Notes under the pieces: model-generated
The model's input: only the letters and a program-made list of their open reading frames with translations
Databases searched by the model: none
What the model was told of the DNA's origin: nothing
Position numbers and translations under genes: made by a program
Origin: Candidatus Bathyarchaeota archaeon
GTDB lineage: Archaea; Thermoproteota; Bathyarchaeia; Bathyarchaeales; DTEX01
Assembly (NCBI GenBank): GCA_026414245.1
Contig: JAOAJJ010000021.1
Location: 1 to 11,564, forward strand
Reading direction: 5' to 3'
Length of the DNA stretch: 11,564 nt
Part shown: positions 1-7,880 of the stretch, piece by piece
Numbering within the stretch: position 1 is the first letter of the stretch
How the letters are laid out: each line of letters begins with the position of its first letter

Positions 1-2351
1 GTTTTGCATGGGACTTGGGAATATTCAACCAGGCGCTTTATACAACCCTATATCATGGGAAACTCCTATTCTCCACAGCTGAATTATTTATGAACCCATC
101 AGGCTCATATTTGGCAACTCATTTCAGCCCAATTTTATTCATTCTACTGCCATTCTATGCTCTATATCCTTCAGCAGACTTTTTAATAATTATTAAATCT
201 TTTATTTTAGCCTTAGGTGCTTTACCACTCTATTTTCTAGCTAGGGAAACTTTAGGAGATAGAAGATCCGCCTTCATTCTGGCGATAGCATACTTATTGC
301 ATCCAGGTGTTCAGGGCTCTAACTGGTTTGATTTTCAGCAGCAAATATTTATACCAATACTCACGTTCTCCTCGGCGTTTTTCATGGTTAAAAAGAGTTG
401 GAAGATGTATTTCATCTCGACAATCCTATCGCTCATGATATCTGAGCATGCGTCGCTCGTGGTTCTAGCTCTATCAATCTACTATCTGCTGACAAGCAAT
501 GTAAGAAAGATCCCGCAGTTATTTAGGTCGTTTAGAATAATGCGGGAGACAGCCTTAGTTATAACAATATTGATGTGTCTGATCTCCCTATACATATCCG
601 ACTACATAAAAGGTTTATTCCCAATTCAGCCGGAATTCATAGAAATGTATAAGGCTGTGGGCGCTTACAGGGTCTTAGGCTTTAAGGGCGAATCGATCCT
701 TCATCTACCGGTCTACTTGGTGTTAAATCCCGATAAGATCTTTGGGGCTTTTACCTACGATTATACGGTTAAACTACTTTATATTGTTCTTTTGTTTGCA
801 CCGCTCGCCTTCCTACCTTTTGGAAGCAAGATGACGATAGTTACATTTGCTCTATTGACGCCGTTCTTGCTCTCAAACTACTCCGCCTACTATAAGATTG
901 GATCCCATTATCCCCTATATGTAATAACGCCCATCTTTCTAGCAGCTATCGACGTATTGTCTGGAAAAACAAGAAAAGATGTTTATAGCACGCTGAAAAT
1001 AATAATGGTTTCATCTCTTATATTTATTGTCTCAACAAGCCCAATAAGTCCATTGTCCTACCCACTTGCGGAGGCAAATATGATATGGTATCCTAAGTCA
1101 GAAATTAAAGTAAATATTGAAGTGGAAGCGCTGCATAAGATGCTGGGACTCATTCCAAAAAACGCATCGGTTTTGACGCAAAACCATATATTTCCACATG
1201 TGTCGAGTAGGATAAACGCTTACGTGCTACCATTATCTTCTGGAACAGAAGAGCAGAGAGAATTCCTGAAAATATATGTCCGTGAGCTAATAAATAAGAG
1301 TGACTATATTATCCTAGACATAAGACCGAGAGATTACTGGACACAATTCGCATTTAATGAGATCTTGAATGACAATATTTTCGGACCATACGCTTTTACA
1401 AGATGGGCCATCCTATTTAAAAGAGGTTACAATGGCTCAACAGAGATGATGTATCCTCATGATGAAATTGTTTTTCCCGCCCAAAGTCTCAAACTTAATT
1501 TTGGAAGTCTGATGAAAGATGATGACTCTAAATATGGAAGAATAGCTTTCTGCTCAAAGGGTTCAAAGCGGGGCATCTTCATTTACGGACCATACGTCTT
1601 TCTGCCCAAAGGAGTGTATAATGTAACTTGGAGAGTTAAGTTTAATCAGTATGGTGAGGAGCATCTGGCGACATTCGAGGTTACTGAAAGGTTTGGCGAA
1701 GTAGATGTTGCCAAGAAATACATTTATGGATTTGATGCGAAGCCCGGAGTTTGGGGCAATATAACAATAACTTTTGGTGTTAATAAGACCAGAACCTATG
1801 CTGAATTTAGGGTCTACTCCACAGGCGCAGCGGATATAAGCGTCGACTATGTTTCTCTAAAACAGATCTCCGGTGAGGCTGAAGAACCCTTCGTCACCGT
1901 AGAAACCTTTAACTATAGAGATCTAAAGTTTAATGGAAAAGTCACCGATAAAGGCTTTCTACTGCGGTCAGCCCTAGATGAAGAGCGTGCATGGAGTTTC
2001 TGGTTTGGACCATATGTGTCTCTAAGCCCGGGGAAATACAGGGTTATATTTAACCTTAAGGCTGTTCCGGATCCTGAAGCTGACGATAGGATCATTAAAC
2101 TGGAGGTTGCGAAGAATTATGGGGAAGATATAATAGTGAGCATGGATGTGTATGGAAGAGATATTATTGGAAACTTGTCTGCCTTCGGATGGAGTAAAAT
2201 AGAACTCGAATTCAATTTAGATGCTTTAGCAGAGAACGTCGAGTTTAGGGGTGTAGATCCCTCAGAAAAATACGATTTACTTCTAGCCTACATACTCTTA
2301 GAAAAGATCGATCAAGCATCCCTTTCTCCTCTACCAGGCAACGCTGATTAA
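1..2351 (+). CDS. DUF2079 family polytopic membrane protein with exported beta-sandwich repeats (5' partial)
   Basis: The gene is cut by the left window edge. The open frame runs through base 3 and encodes FAWDLGIF, matching the internal AWDLGIY of the second DUF2079 gene here, so the TTG at 15 is not the start. Residues below count from that TTG. The first ~350 residues hold about nine hydrophobic segments. The early acidic WDLG motif, HF at 36-37 and a membrane glutamate (E144, ISEHAS) match the family. Residues from about 370 form a soluble, presumably extracytoplasmic part with the IPKNASV...PHVSSR signature. Two related beta-rich modules follow (about 520-619 and 660-768), each opening with FGPYV- or YGPYV-like residues, then a G-Y-V strand. 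DUF2079 resembles GT-C glycosyltransferases (family knowledge), so a role in exporting or transferring sugars is inferred. The substrate is unknown. The family call is firm; the function is not. Confidence 0.85.
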   Translation, partial: FAWDLGIFNQALYTTLYHGKLLFSTAELFMNPSGSYLATHFSPILFILLPFYALYPSADFLIIIKSFILALGALPLYFLARETLGDRRSAFILAIAYLLHPGVQGSNWFDFQQQIFIPILTFSSAFFMVKKSWKMYFISTILSLMISEHASLVVLALSIYYLLTSNVRKIPQLFRSFRIMRETALVITILMCLISLYISDYIKGLFPIQPEFIEMYKAVGAYRVLGFKGESILHLPVYLVLNPDKIFGAFTYDYTVKLLYIVLLFAPLAFLPFGSKMTIVTFALLTPFLLSNYSAYYKIGSHYPLYVITPIFLAAIDVLSGKTRKDVYSTLKIIMVSSLIFIVSTSPISPLSYPLAEANMIWYPKSEIKVNIEVEALHKMLGLIPKNASVLTQNHIFPHVSSRINAYVLPLSSGTEEQREFLKIYVRELINKSDYIILDIRPRDYWTQFAFNEILNDNIFGPYAFTRWAILFKRGYNGSTEMMYPHDEIVFPAQSLKLNFGSLMKDDDSKYGRIAFCSKGSKRGIFIYGPYVFLPKGVYNVTWRVKFNQYGEEHLATFEVTERFGEVDVAKKYIYGFDAKPGVWGNITITFGVNKTRTYAEFRVYSTGAADISVDYVSLKQISGEAEEPFVTVETFNYRDLKFNGKVTDKGFLLRSALDEERAWSFWFGPYVSLSPGKYRVIFNLKAVPDPEADDRIIKLEVAKNYGEDIIVSMDVYGRDIIGNLSAFGWSKIELEFNLDALAENVEFRGVDPSEKYDLLLAYILLEKIDQASLSPLPGNAD

Positions 2352-2359
2352 GTCGTTAA

Positions 2360-2365
2360 TTTTTT
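2360..2365 (+). terminator. possible T-run terminator after the first DUF2079 gene
   Basis: Six consecutive T residues lie 9 bases after the TAA stop, with no obvious stem before them. Archaeal intrinsic termination needs only a T-rich stretch. The next gene has its own TATA-like element just downstream, which fits a transcript boundary here. The evidence is weak because the tract is short. Confidence 0.3.
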
Positions 2366-2383
2366 ATCTCTATCGCTATAACC

Positions 2384-2400
2384 ATAAATATAAATATTTA
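2384..2400 (+). promoter_or_regulatory. TATA-like promoter of the FrhB-like/pyruvyl transferase gene pair
   Basis: A pure A/T stretch (ATAAATATAAATATTTA) sits 29 bases before the GTG start at 2429. Placing transcription initiation about 25 bases downstream of an archaeal TATA box predicts a start near 2418-2425, giving a very short leader. GAGGA at 2413-2417, 11 bases before the start codon, is the only plausible Shine-Dalgarno sequence and may be at or upstream of the transcript end, so a nearly leaderless mRNA is possible. Confidence 0.5.
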
Positions 2401-2428
2401 GTTTGGGAGGGCGAGGAAATTCTCTGCT

Positions 2429-3505
2429 GTGTTGCCAAAAAATATTGAAAGCCAGCTCATAGGCAGCTTCATTTATTGCTATCTAGGATGCTCTGAAGAC
2501 AAGCATGTTAGGTGGGCTGCCTCCTCAGGAGGGGCGGTCACAAGCATTCTAATGTTTATGCTAAAGGAAAAGATGATAGATGGAGCTTTAGTCGTAAAGA
2601 TGGAGGGGTTGAAGCCGAGACCTTTCATAGCGAGAAGCCCGGAAGACCTCATTATAGCTATGGGCTCAAAGTATTTACCCGTCTCCATAACCTCTAACCT
2701 TAGAGAATTACTGGAATATGAGGGTAGATACGCTGTTGTCGGTCTCCCATGCCACATTAGGTTTTTGAAGAAGGTTTTAGCCGGATCTAAGGGCTTACAG
2801 GAACGCATAGTGTTGCTTCTCGGTTTATTCTGCTGCAGAGTTATAAGCCCCCCAGGCTTCAAAGTTTTACTGCGCAAGCTAAATATTAGGGAGGATGATG
2901 TTAAAGACTTTAAATTTAGGGGTTGTGGGTGGCCTGGTAAACTTCATGTAAATCTAATTAATGGGAGAAGCGTCTCCATGCCTTTCTTTAGCTATTGGCG
3001 TCCCCTCTACTCTCCATACTTCTTTACGCCTAGGATGTGTGCATTCTGTTCAGACATGGCTAATGAGGAGGCAGATATATCATTCGGCGACGCATGGCTA
3101 CCGGAGATAATGAAGAAAGATAGCTTAGGTTCCTCCATAATAATATCCAGGACAAGCAGAGCTGAAAAAATTTTACAAGAAGCTCAAAGAAAAGGCTTTA
3201 TTAGATTGGCTAAAATAGGAGGGGAGAAAGTTATCGAAGCGCAGTGGCGCCCCCTATTTTTTAAGAAGATAACATTGCCAATGCGGGTCATGTTGACGAG
3301 AAATGAGAGCTATAGATCTACACTAAACCCCCTGGGGCTCCTCCTTAGTTCCATTTGCGCTTTTCTTCAGATTGTAAACATGAGGTTCTCCGAATCGCAT
3401 TTAGGAGCCCATGTAATAGAGAAGCTGCCTATTAAATTATTGATATTTTATGCGACTCTACATGCAATTCTAGAGTATTTATCGTGGAGGCAGGTTATGA
3501 GGTGA
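2429..3505 (+). CDS. Coenzyme F420 hydrogenase/dehydrogenase beta-subunit (FrhB-like) family protein
   Basis: This 358-residue protein matches the FrhB-like family across both parts. The N-terminal half carries ASSGGAVTS (30-38), the IDGALVV strand (50-56) and VGLPCHIRFLKK (104-115). The C-terminal half carries LFCCRV (133-138), FRGCGW (163-168), the RMCAFC pair (202-207) and ADISFGDAW (215-223). Family members bind flavin and often an Fe-S cluster; C108, C135/C136, C166, C204 and C207 are candidate ligands. The N-terminal two-cluster ferredoxin domain found in some relatives is absent. Members beside polysaccharide pyruvyl transferases occur in glycan clusters, so this is probably a glycan-pathway redox enzyme and not a hydrogenase subunit; no hydrogenase genes are nearby. 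GTG at 2429 is followed at once by TTG at 2432, so either could start it. It is translationally coupled to the next gene. Confidence 0.85.
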   Translation: MLPKNIESQLIGSFIYCYLGCSEDKHVRWAASSGGAVTSILMFMLKEKMIDGALVVKMEGLKPRPFIARSPEDLIIAMGSKYLPVSITSNLRELLEYEGRYAVVGLPCHIRFLKKVLAGSKGLQERIVLLLGLFCCRVISPPGFKVLLRKLNIREDDVKDFKFRGCGWPGKLHVNLINGRSVSMPFFSYWRPLYSPYFFTPRMCAFCSDMANEEADISFGDAWLPEIMKKDSLGSSIIISRTSRAEKILQEAQRKGFIRLAKIGGEKVIEAQWRPLFFKKITLPMRVMLTRNESYRSTLNPLGLLLSSICAFLQIVNMRFSESHLGAHVIEKLPIKLLIFYATLHAILEYLSWRQVMR

Positions 3506-4740
3506 AGGTTCACATAATTGGCAATATTAACCCGTTAAATAATGGTTGGAGAATTCTATCTATGAGCGTCATAAATTTTCTGTCGAATAGAATCCCCGGC
3601 ATAGAATTCACAAAGGAATCTTTATTCCCGCAGATTGATGAGAAACTTAACCCCACATGCAAATGCATCAAAACGATGAAATTTTCAGTGGCGCTTTTAA
3701 TCAGCACGTTCATAAGAGCGCTCTTTTGGAGACTTCTTAAACCGCTAAACCTTAATGCGGTGGCACTATTTAACGAGCCTCTGAGATGTTATTATGAGGC
3801 TGATGTGATCATAGATTTGAGTGGAGACGGTTTATGCCCCCCTCAGAGCAGGGGCTACTGGTACTCTACAGCAAAGGTTCTCTTTAAACTTGCAAATCTG
3901 ATATCAATTTTCATAGCGATAATCTTGGATAAGAAGGTGATATTATACTCTGCCTCTATTGGAAATCTTAGAATACTTAACCCGCTGGCGAGAGCCATCT
4001 TGAATAATGTCGACATGATAGTTGTTAGAGATTATGAATCATCCGAGTATTTAAGGAGAATTAAGGTTACTAAGCCGGCAATCTATTTTGCTCCAGACGC
4101 TGCTTTCAGCGCGCAGTTAACTAGAAAAACTCTGAATGATAAAAATGATAGAAATACGCCGGTTATCGGCTTTAATCTAAGCACCGAGGCTGTTCAGCAT
4201 TTTCATGGAGTCAAGCCCCAGCATTTCGCTAAAGCTGTCGGCTCCATAATCGAAGATATTTCTAAAAGTTTGAATGCAGCCATCATATTGATTCCCTTCT
4301 CTCTGGGAGGTCCCTTCAAACATGATGATGATAGGATAATTCTTTATGAGGTGTTTAAGTATGCTGCTGGAGGAAACATTTCTATTTTAAAAGATGATGA
4401 TTTATCTTCTATAATAGACGCCATATCCAAATGCGATATTCTGGTAACTATGCGGATGCACTCTGCTATAGTCTCTTTACTTCATGGTGTTCCACCATTA
4501 ATAATATCACATAGCCCTAAATTTCAGGGATTAATAAAATTAATTGGAATAGAAGATTTACTATACGCTTTTCCCCAAGCAGGGCTCGGGCAGCTGAAGG
4601 AGAAAATCTTAAATGTATGGTGGAATAGGCATGTTCTCCGCGCTCAAATAGAGAGAAGGGCTAGCGAATTAACAACGGCAAGCCTTAATGGTTTAGAGAG
4701 GATGGCGTTGATGCTGAGCGAAATAGCTAGGTGCCGGTAA
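3502..4740 (+). CDS. Polysaccharide pyruvyl transferase family protein (CsaB/WcaK-like)
   Basis: The protein belongs to the polysaccharide pyruvyl transferase family, whose members transfer pyruvate from phosphoenolpyruvate to glycan sugars as a ketal. Visible family features, counted from this start, are an N-terminal GNINPLNNGW loop, a DVIIDLSGDG strand-loop (about 101-110), VVRDYESSEYL (about 174-184), and near the C-terminus the hallmark RMHSAIVSLLHGVPPL (318-333) followed by K340. R318 and H320 are the expected active-site residues. I chose GTG 3502 over GTG 3484, six codons upstream. It makes a 4-base GTGA overlap with the stop of the FrhB-like gene, has GGAGG at 3486-3490, and gives the compact MKVHIIGN beginning. 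The length, 412 residues, is normal. Family assignment is good; pyruvylation itself, rather than another transfer, is inferred. Its 3' end overlaps the converging gene by 14 bases. Confidence 0.85.
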   Translation: MKVHIIGNINPLNNGWRILSMSVINFLSNRIPGIEFTKESLFPQIDEKLNPTCKCIKTMKFSVALLISTFIRALFWRLLKPLNLNAVALFNEPLRCYYEADVIIDLSGDGLCPPQSRGYWYSTAKVLFKLANLISIFIAIILDKKVILYSASIGNLRILNPLARAILNNVDMIVVRDYESSEYLRRIKVTKPAIYFAPDAAFSAQLTRKTLNDKNDRNTPVIGFNLSTEAVQHFHGVKPQHFAKAVGSIIEDISKSLNAAIILIPFSLGGPFKHDDDRIILYEVFKYAAGGNISILKDDDLSSIIDAISKCDILVTMRMHSAIVSLLHGVPPLIISHSPKFQGLIKLIGIEDLLYAFPQAGLGQLKEKILNVWWNRHVLRAQIERRASELTTASLNGLERMALMLSEIARCR

Positions 4741-5908
4741 CAACAGACCTGAAGAGATTAATGTGCTGCTCAGCCACCTTACTCCAGACTCTATCCTTAA
4801 ATTTATTCCTCAAGTTTCTTCCAATAATCCCTCTGAGATTTGCGTCATTCGCCAATAGGAGAAGCGCATCAGCCAATTTCCTAGGGTTATTGAATTCAAC
4901 CATTATGCAGTCTTTACCATCCTCAAGGTCAGCCCTGAACTTAGGCACTTTCCCGCAGATAATGGGTTTCCCATACATTGCAACCCTCGCCAGAGAGCCG
5001 CTTGCTTCAACAAAATAACCTCCCACTGAGGGAAGCACAATGATCTCACTATTCCAAACCAGCTTATCTAGAGTTTCCTCATCGACGAAACCTGTAAAGA
5101 TAATGTTTTCCGCCCTATCTCTCAGCCTCTTCCTTAACAATTCAAAATATTTTTCATCGTCATGCGCGTGTCTTCCGCCAACAATTATTAGAGCGGACTC
5201 TGGGTATACTGCCGAAAATGTTTTGAAGGCTTCTATCAGATATTCAATTCCCTTCGATTTCCTAACGAAGCCCAAAGACAATATTCTGACGCGTCTATCC
5301 CAAAAGATTTTCCTAGGCTTCTCCGCCGGCTCTTTCACGCCATGAGGTATAACGAGTATTTTCCAGCATTCCCTATGCAATGAATATAAATTTTTTAATG
5401 TCTCCCTCATTAAATTATTGTGCACAATTACTCTAGTGGAGAGTTTTACAATAATCCTCGTCAAAAATATGACAGCCATTCTAGCCAAAAGGTTCATGGC
5501 GTTTTTTTCATGAAGTCTGGGTTTTTCCCCTATTATGGTGTGGGTTGTCACTATGATTGGTTTCCCAGTTAAACGAAGAAGAATGAGCAATAACGGAAAA
5601 AGGAGGGAGGCAATCTTACCGCCATAGAGAAACCACCCATGCTGAAGATGGATAATATCAGGTTTCTCCGCAAGCACCCTACTAAAGATCTTAAATGGAT
5701 AAGTAACACTCCCCCTCTTCCAACACCTCACAACCTCACATTTCTTCTCCACACCAAATTTTTCTTCCCTCAAATCAACGATGTTTGCTAGAATTTTAAC
5801 CTCTATCTTCTCGCCAATATGCCCATATAATTGGGCGGAGTAAAGGGATATGCCGTCAGGATGCGGCGGCCATGTTGTGATAGCACATATCTTCACAGCC
5901 TCACGCAC
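4727..5908 (-). CDS. GT4-type glycosyltransferase with altered EX7E motif
   Basis: This is a two-domain GT-B glycosyltransferase of family 4. The N-terminal domain has the glycine-poor loop TTWPPHPDGIS (11-21) and IIHLQHGW (85-92). The C-terminal domain has VIPHGV (186-191), SLGFVRKSKGIEYLIEAF (211-228), IIFTGFV (269-275) and the donor-site segment EASGSLARVAMYGKP (301-315). In this last segment the first glutamate of EX7E is present (E301) but the second is V309, as in a known GT4 subset with an ASG pattern. It probably adds a sugar from a nucleotide donor to a lipid-linked glycan at the inner membrane face; donor and acceptor are unknown. GTG 5908 overlaps the upstream stop by 8 bases. GTG 5896, which begins MKICAITTW, is an equally reasonable start with GAGG just before it. 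It is the last gene of the - strand operon. Confidence 0.88.
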   Translation of the reverse strand: MREAVKICAITTWPPHPDGISLYSAQLYGHIGEKIEVKILANIVDLREEKFGVEKKCEVVRCWKRGSVTYPFKIFSRVLAEKPDIIHLQHGWFLYGGKIASLLFPLLLILLRLTGKPIIVTTHTIIGEKPRLHEKNAMNLLARMAVIFLTRIIVKLSTRVIVHNNLMRETLKNLYSLHRECWKILVIPHGVKEPAEKPRKIFWDRRVRILSLGFVRKSKGIEYLIEAFKTFSAVYPESALIIVGGRHAHDDEKYFELLRKRLRDRAENIIFTGFVDEETLDKLVWNSEIIVLPSVGGYFVEASGSLARVAMYGKPIICGKVPKFRADLEDGKDCIMVEFNNPRKLADALLLLANDANLRGIIGRNLRNKFKDRVWSKVAEQHINLFRSVVTGT

Positions 5909-7880
5909 CCGAAACCTGAACGATACTCAGATTATGGAAGTAAATTTCTTCGGAGCTATATGCGTAGACCGCTATCTCTATGGGCATAGGTCTCTTGATA
6001 CTGAAGCTGAAGCCTAAGTCCCTCCACTCATAGGGCGGTAGATGCTCTCCGGAAAACTCTTTGACTAAAATTTTCACCTCACCGGGTCTAGTCCTCACCT
6101 CAACCCTGATAAGCATGTCTGAAGCGGATGGCGGCTTCATCAGCCGCATCGTAACATTATATTTGCCGGATGGCAGATATCTGGATGATGTCCTGAAAAA
6201 CAATGTAGATTGATTAGTAGGTTTATGAGCTAAGACGTTTATCACCGTGGTCCCATTCCTGATCGAGATTATTTTTCCAGCGGAATCTGTAACGTCATGG
6301 ATCCCGTAGCTGAATTTAACACCGCTAAATTTAACTTCTCCATTATATCCCCTTTTATAAAGTATAACCCCATTCATATTCAAGACTATGCCGTAATCAT
6401 CGCCGACTTCCACATCACACCACCTTGTCGCTGTATGGGCTGGTCTCGGTAGAATAACGTCATACCACCATGAATAGACGTTTATGAGCACATAGTCCAC
6501 CCCTTCAACGAAATATGGGTAGGCTTCAAGCCTATTACATACATGCGGGTAAACATCGGGCATTATAGATACTGATGCGTTTGGCGGTATCTCTCTCAGC
6601 GCCAGCCATATAGCCTCTCTCTTTCCGTCAGGCTCAAATATTCCGGATTGTATTCCTGGCGGTATTAGGAGAGACGAGAACAGCAGCATTAACGCCATCA
6701 TAACAGCGATTCTCCCCGTAATGTTTACGTTGAACCTCATCAGTTTTTTAATTCCATCTATAGCTGCCACGAATATGAATGGTGAGACAAAGGCTGGATA
6801 CTGGCTTTCAATCGAATAGTAGAGTGGATTTATTGATAGAAGGCTCGCAGCCAACCATGGCATAGCCATAATCAGCGCAAATGGTTCAAGAAACGGTATG
6901 AAAGCCAATGGCCCAAATAGGGAAACGATGTATAGGAATTTTCTCTGCCCATCGTTAAATAATATGCCTAGTGCCTTAAGGGGATTTGCTAGAATATTGA
7001 GGATTATTTCAGCTGGTCCTCCTCCAAGCTCCCCCCACTCCCACTTCGTTTTTAATGCGAGAGGGTTAAAGTACGTGATTATGGAGCACGCTAAAATAAA
7101 CCATGAGATTCCGGTAAACAGTAATATTGCTGAGAAAACCATGTTTTTATTAATCCTCCCTCCTTTAAGCGCACGCAGGTTTCCTCTCCAATCCACAAGC
7201 AATACGTAGATGGATGTCGCCGCAACTATTAATGAAACGAACTCGTTGACGGTTAATGCTAAAACCATGAATAGATATGATTTTAAGTAGTCTCCCTTTC
7301 TAAAATAATGTAGGGCGAAGAGGAATAATGCTGGTAGAAAGGATAATATGTCGAAATTAAATATCGGGGTGAGCGTTGGGGGATAAACCAAATACGCAGC
7401 TGATAAAAGAATTATGAGTTTTCTAGTTATCCCGTTTCCACGCATAATCCAGTAGAGTGGAATCAACCCCATAGAGATCGCTAATGGTCTAAGGATAAGC
7501 AATGTGATGGGGTTCTGATATATGGCGTAAACCGGTGTAAGAAACAGTAAAAACAGCATAAAATGTATGCCGAAAAGGCTTCCTGAAGGGTTCCCGGCGA
7601 GCTCAGCGGTATAATAAAGGAGTCTCCCATGGTTGAGTGTGCTGTATAATGCTTGAGCGTAGATTCCCAAATCCCAGGCGTTTGTGTAAAACGAGTAGTG
7701 CCCTCTTACCGCTAAGCCTGAAACAATAATAATGTATGCTAATGCTAACGAGAGCAGTATAAAGTAGTCTGACCGGATGAAAGACTTATAGCTGCATCCT
7801 CTAAGCCATCCTCGCAGCGCATTTAGTGCCGTCATCAAAATCATATTTAACTTTCTTCCCGTTAAAGGCTCATATAACAT
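5901..7880 (-). CDS. DUF2079 family polytopic membrane protein
   Basis: This 659-residue protein is a paralogue of the first gene in the window. A short cytoplasmic N-terminus precedes TM1 (about 40-56). It is followed by AWDLGIY with D70, a candidate GT-C catalytic acid by analogy, then GIHF (H106) and the membrane glutamate E213 (VNEFVS). Roughly ten hydrophobic segments end near residue 415. The exported part carries IPPNASV...YPHVCNR, the KRGYNGE signature shared with the paralogue, and one C-terminal beta-rich module (about 559-657) like the two in that paralogue. The ATG at 7880 overlaps the upstream glycosyltransferase stop by 11 bases, implying translational coupling. The internal ATGs at 7844 and 7835 lack the overlap but remain possible starts; a GGGAAGAAAG stretch lies before the first. 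A membrane sugar-transfer role is inferred from the fold class and neighbours; no substrate can be assigned. Confidence 0.85.
   Translation of the reverse strand: MLYEPLTGRKLNMILMTALNALRGWLRGCSYKSFIRSDYFILLSLALAYIIIVSGLAVRGHYSFYTNAWDLGIYAQALYSTLNHGRLLYYTAELAGNPSGSLFGIHFMLFLLFLTPVYAIYQNPITLLILRPLAISMGLIPLYWIMRGNGITRKLIILLSAAYLVYPPTLTPIFNFDILSFLPALFLFALHYFRKGDYLKSYLFMVLALTVNEFVSLIVAATSIYVLLVDWRGNLRALKGGRINKNMVFSAILLFTGISWFILACSIITYFNPLALKTKWEWGELGGGPAEIILNILANPLKALGILFNDGQRKFLYIVSLFGPLAFIPFLEPFALIMAMPWLAASLLSINPLYYSIESQYPAFVSPFIFVAAIDGIKKLMRFNVNITGRIAVMMALMLLFSSLLIPPGIQSGIFEPDGKREAIWLALREIPPNASVSIMPDVYPHVCNRLEAYPYFVEGVDYVLINVYSWWYDVILPRPAHTATRWCDVEVGDDYGIVLNMNGVILYKRGYNGEVKFSGVKFSYGIHDVTDSAGKIISIRNGTTVINVLAHKPTNQSTLFFRTSSRYLPSGKYNVTMRLMKPPSASDMLIRVEVRTRPGEVKILVKEFSGEHLPPYEWRDLGFSFSIKRPMPIEIAVYAYSSEEIYFHNLSIVQVSGA

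Noticed and set aside
15..17. TTG as the start codon of the first gene
   Set aside because: The frame stays open to the window edge, and the residues before it (FAWDL) match the middle of the paralogue's conserved motif, so the true start is outside the window.
2479..2877. 132-codon - strand frame inside the FrhB-like gene
   Set aside because: It is antisense to a gene with clear conserved motifs and shows no recognisable domain or start signal.
3484..3501. Six-codon longer start (GTG 3484) for the pyruvyl transferase-family gene
   Set aside because: GTG 3502 gives the GTGA stop/start overlap, has GGAGG at suitable distance, and yields the usual short beginning before the first strand.
5040..5345. 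101-codon + strand frame inside the - strand glycosyltransferase
   Set aside because: It is a serine-rich shadow of the real coding strand, without ribosome-binding sequence or family similarity.
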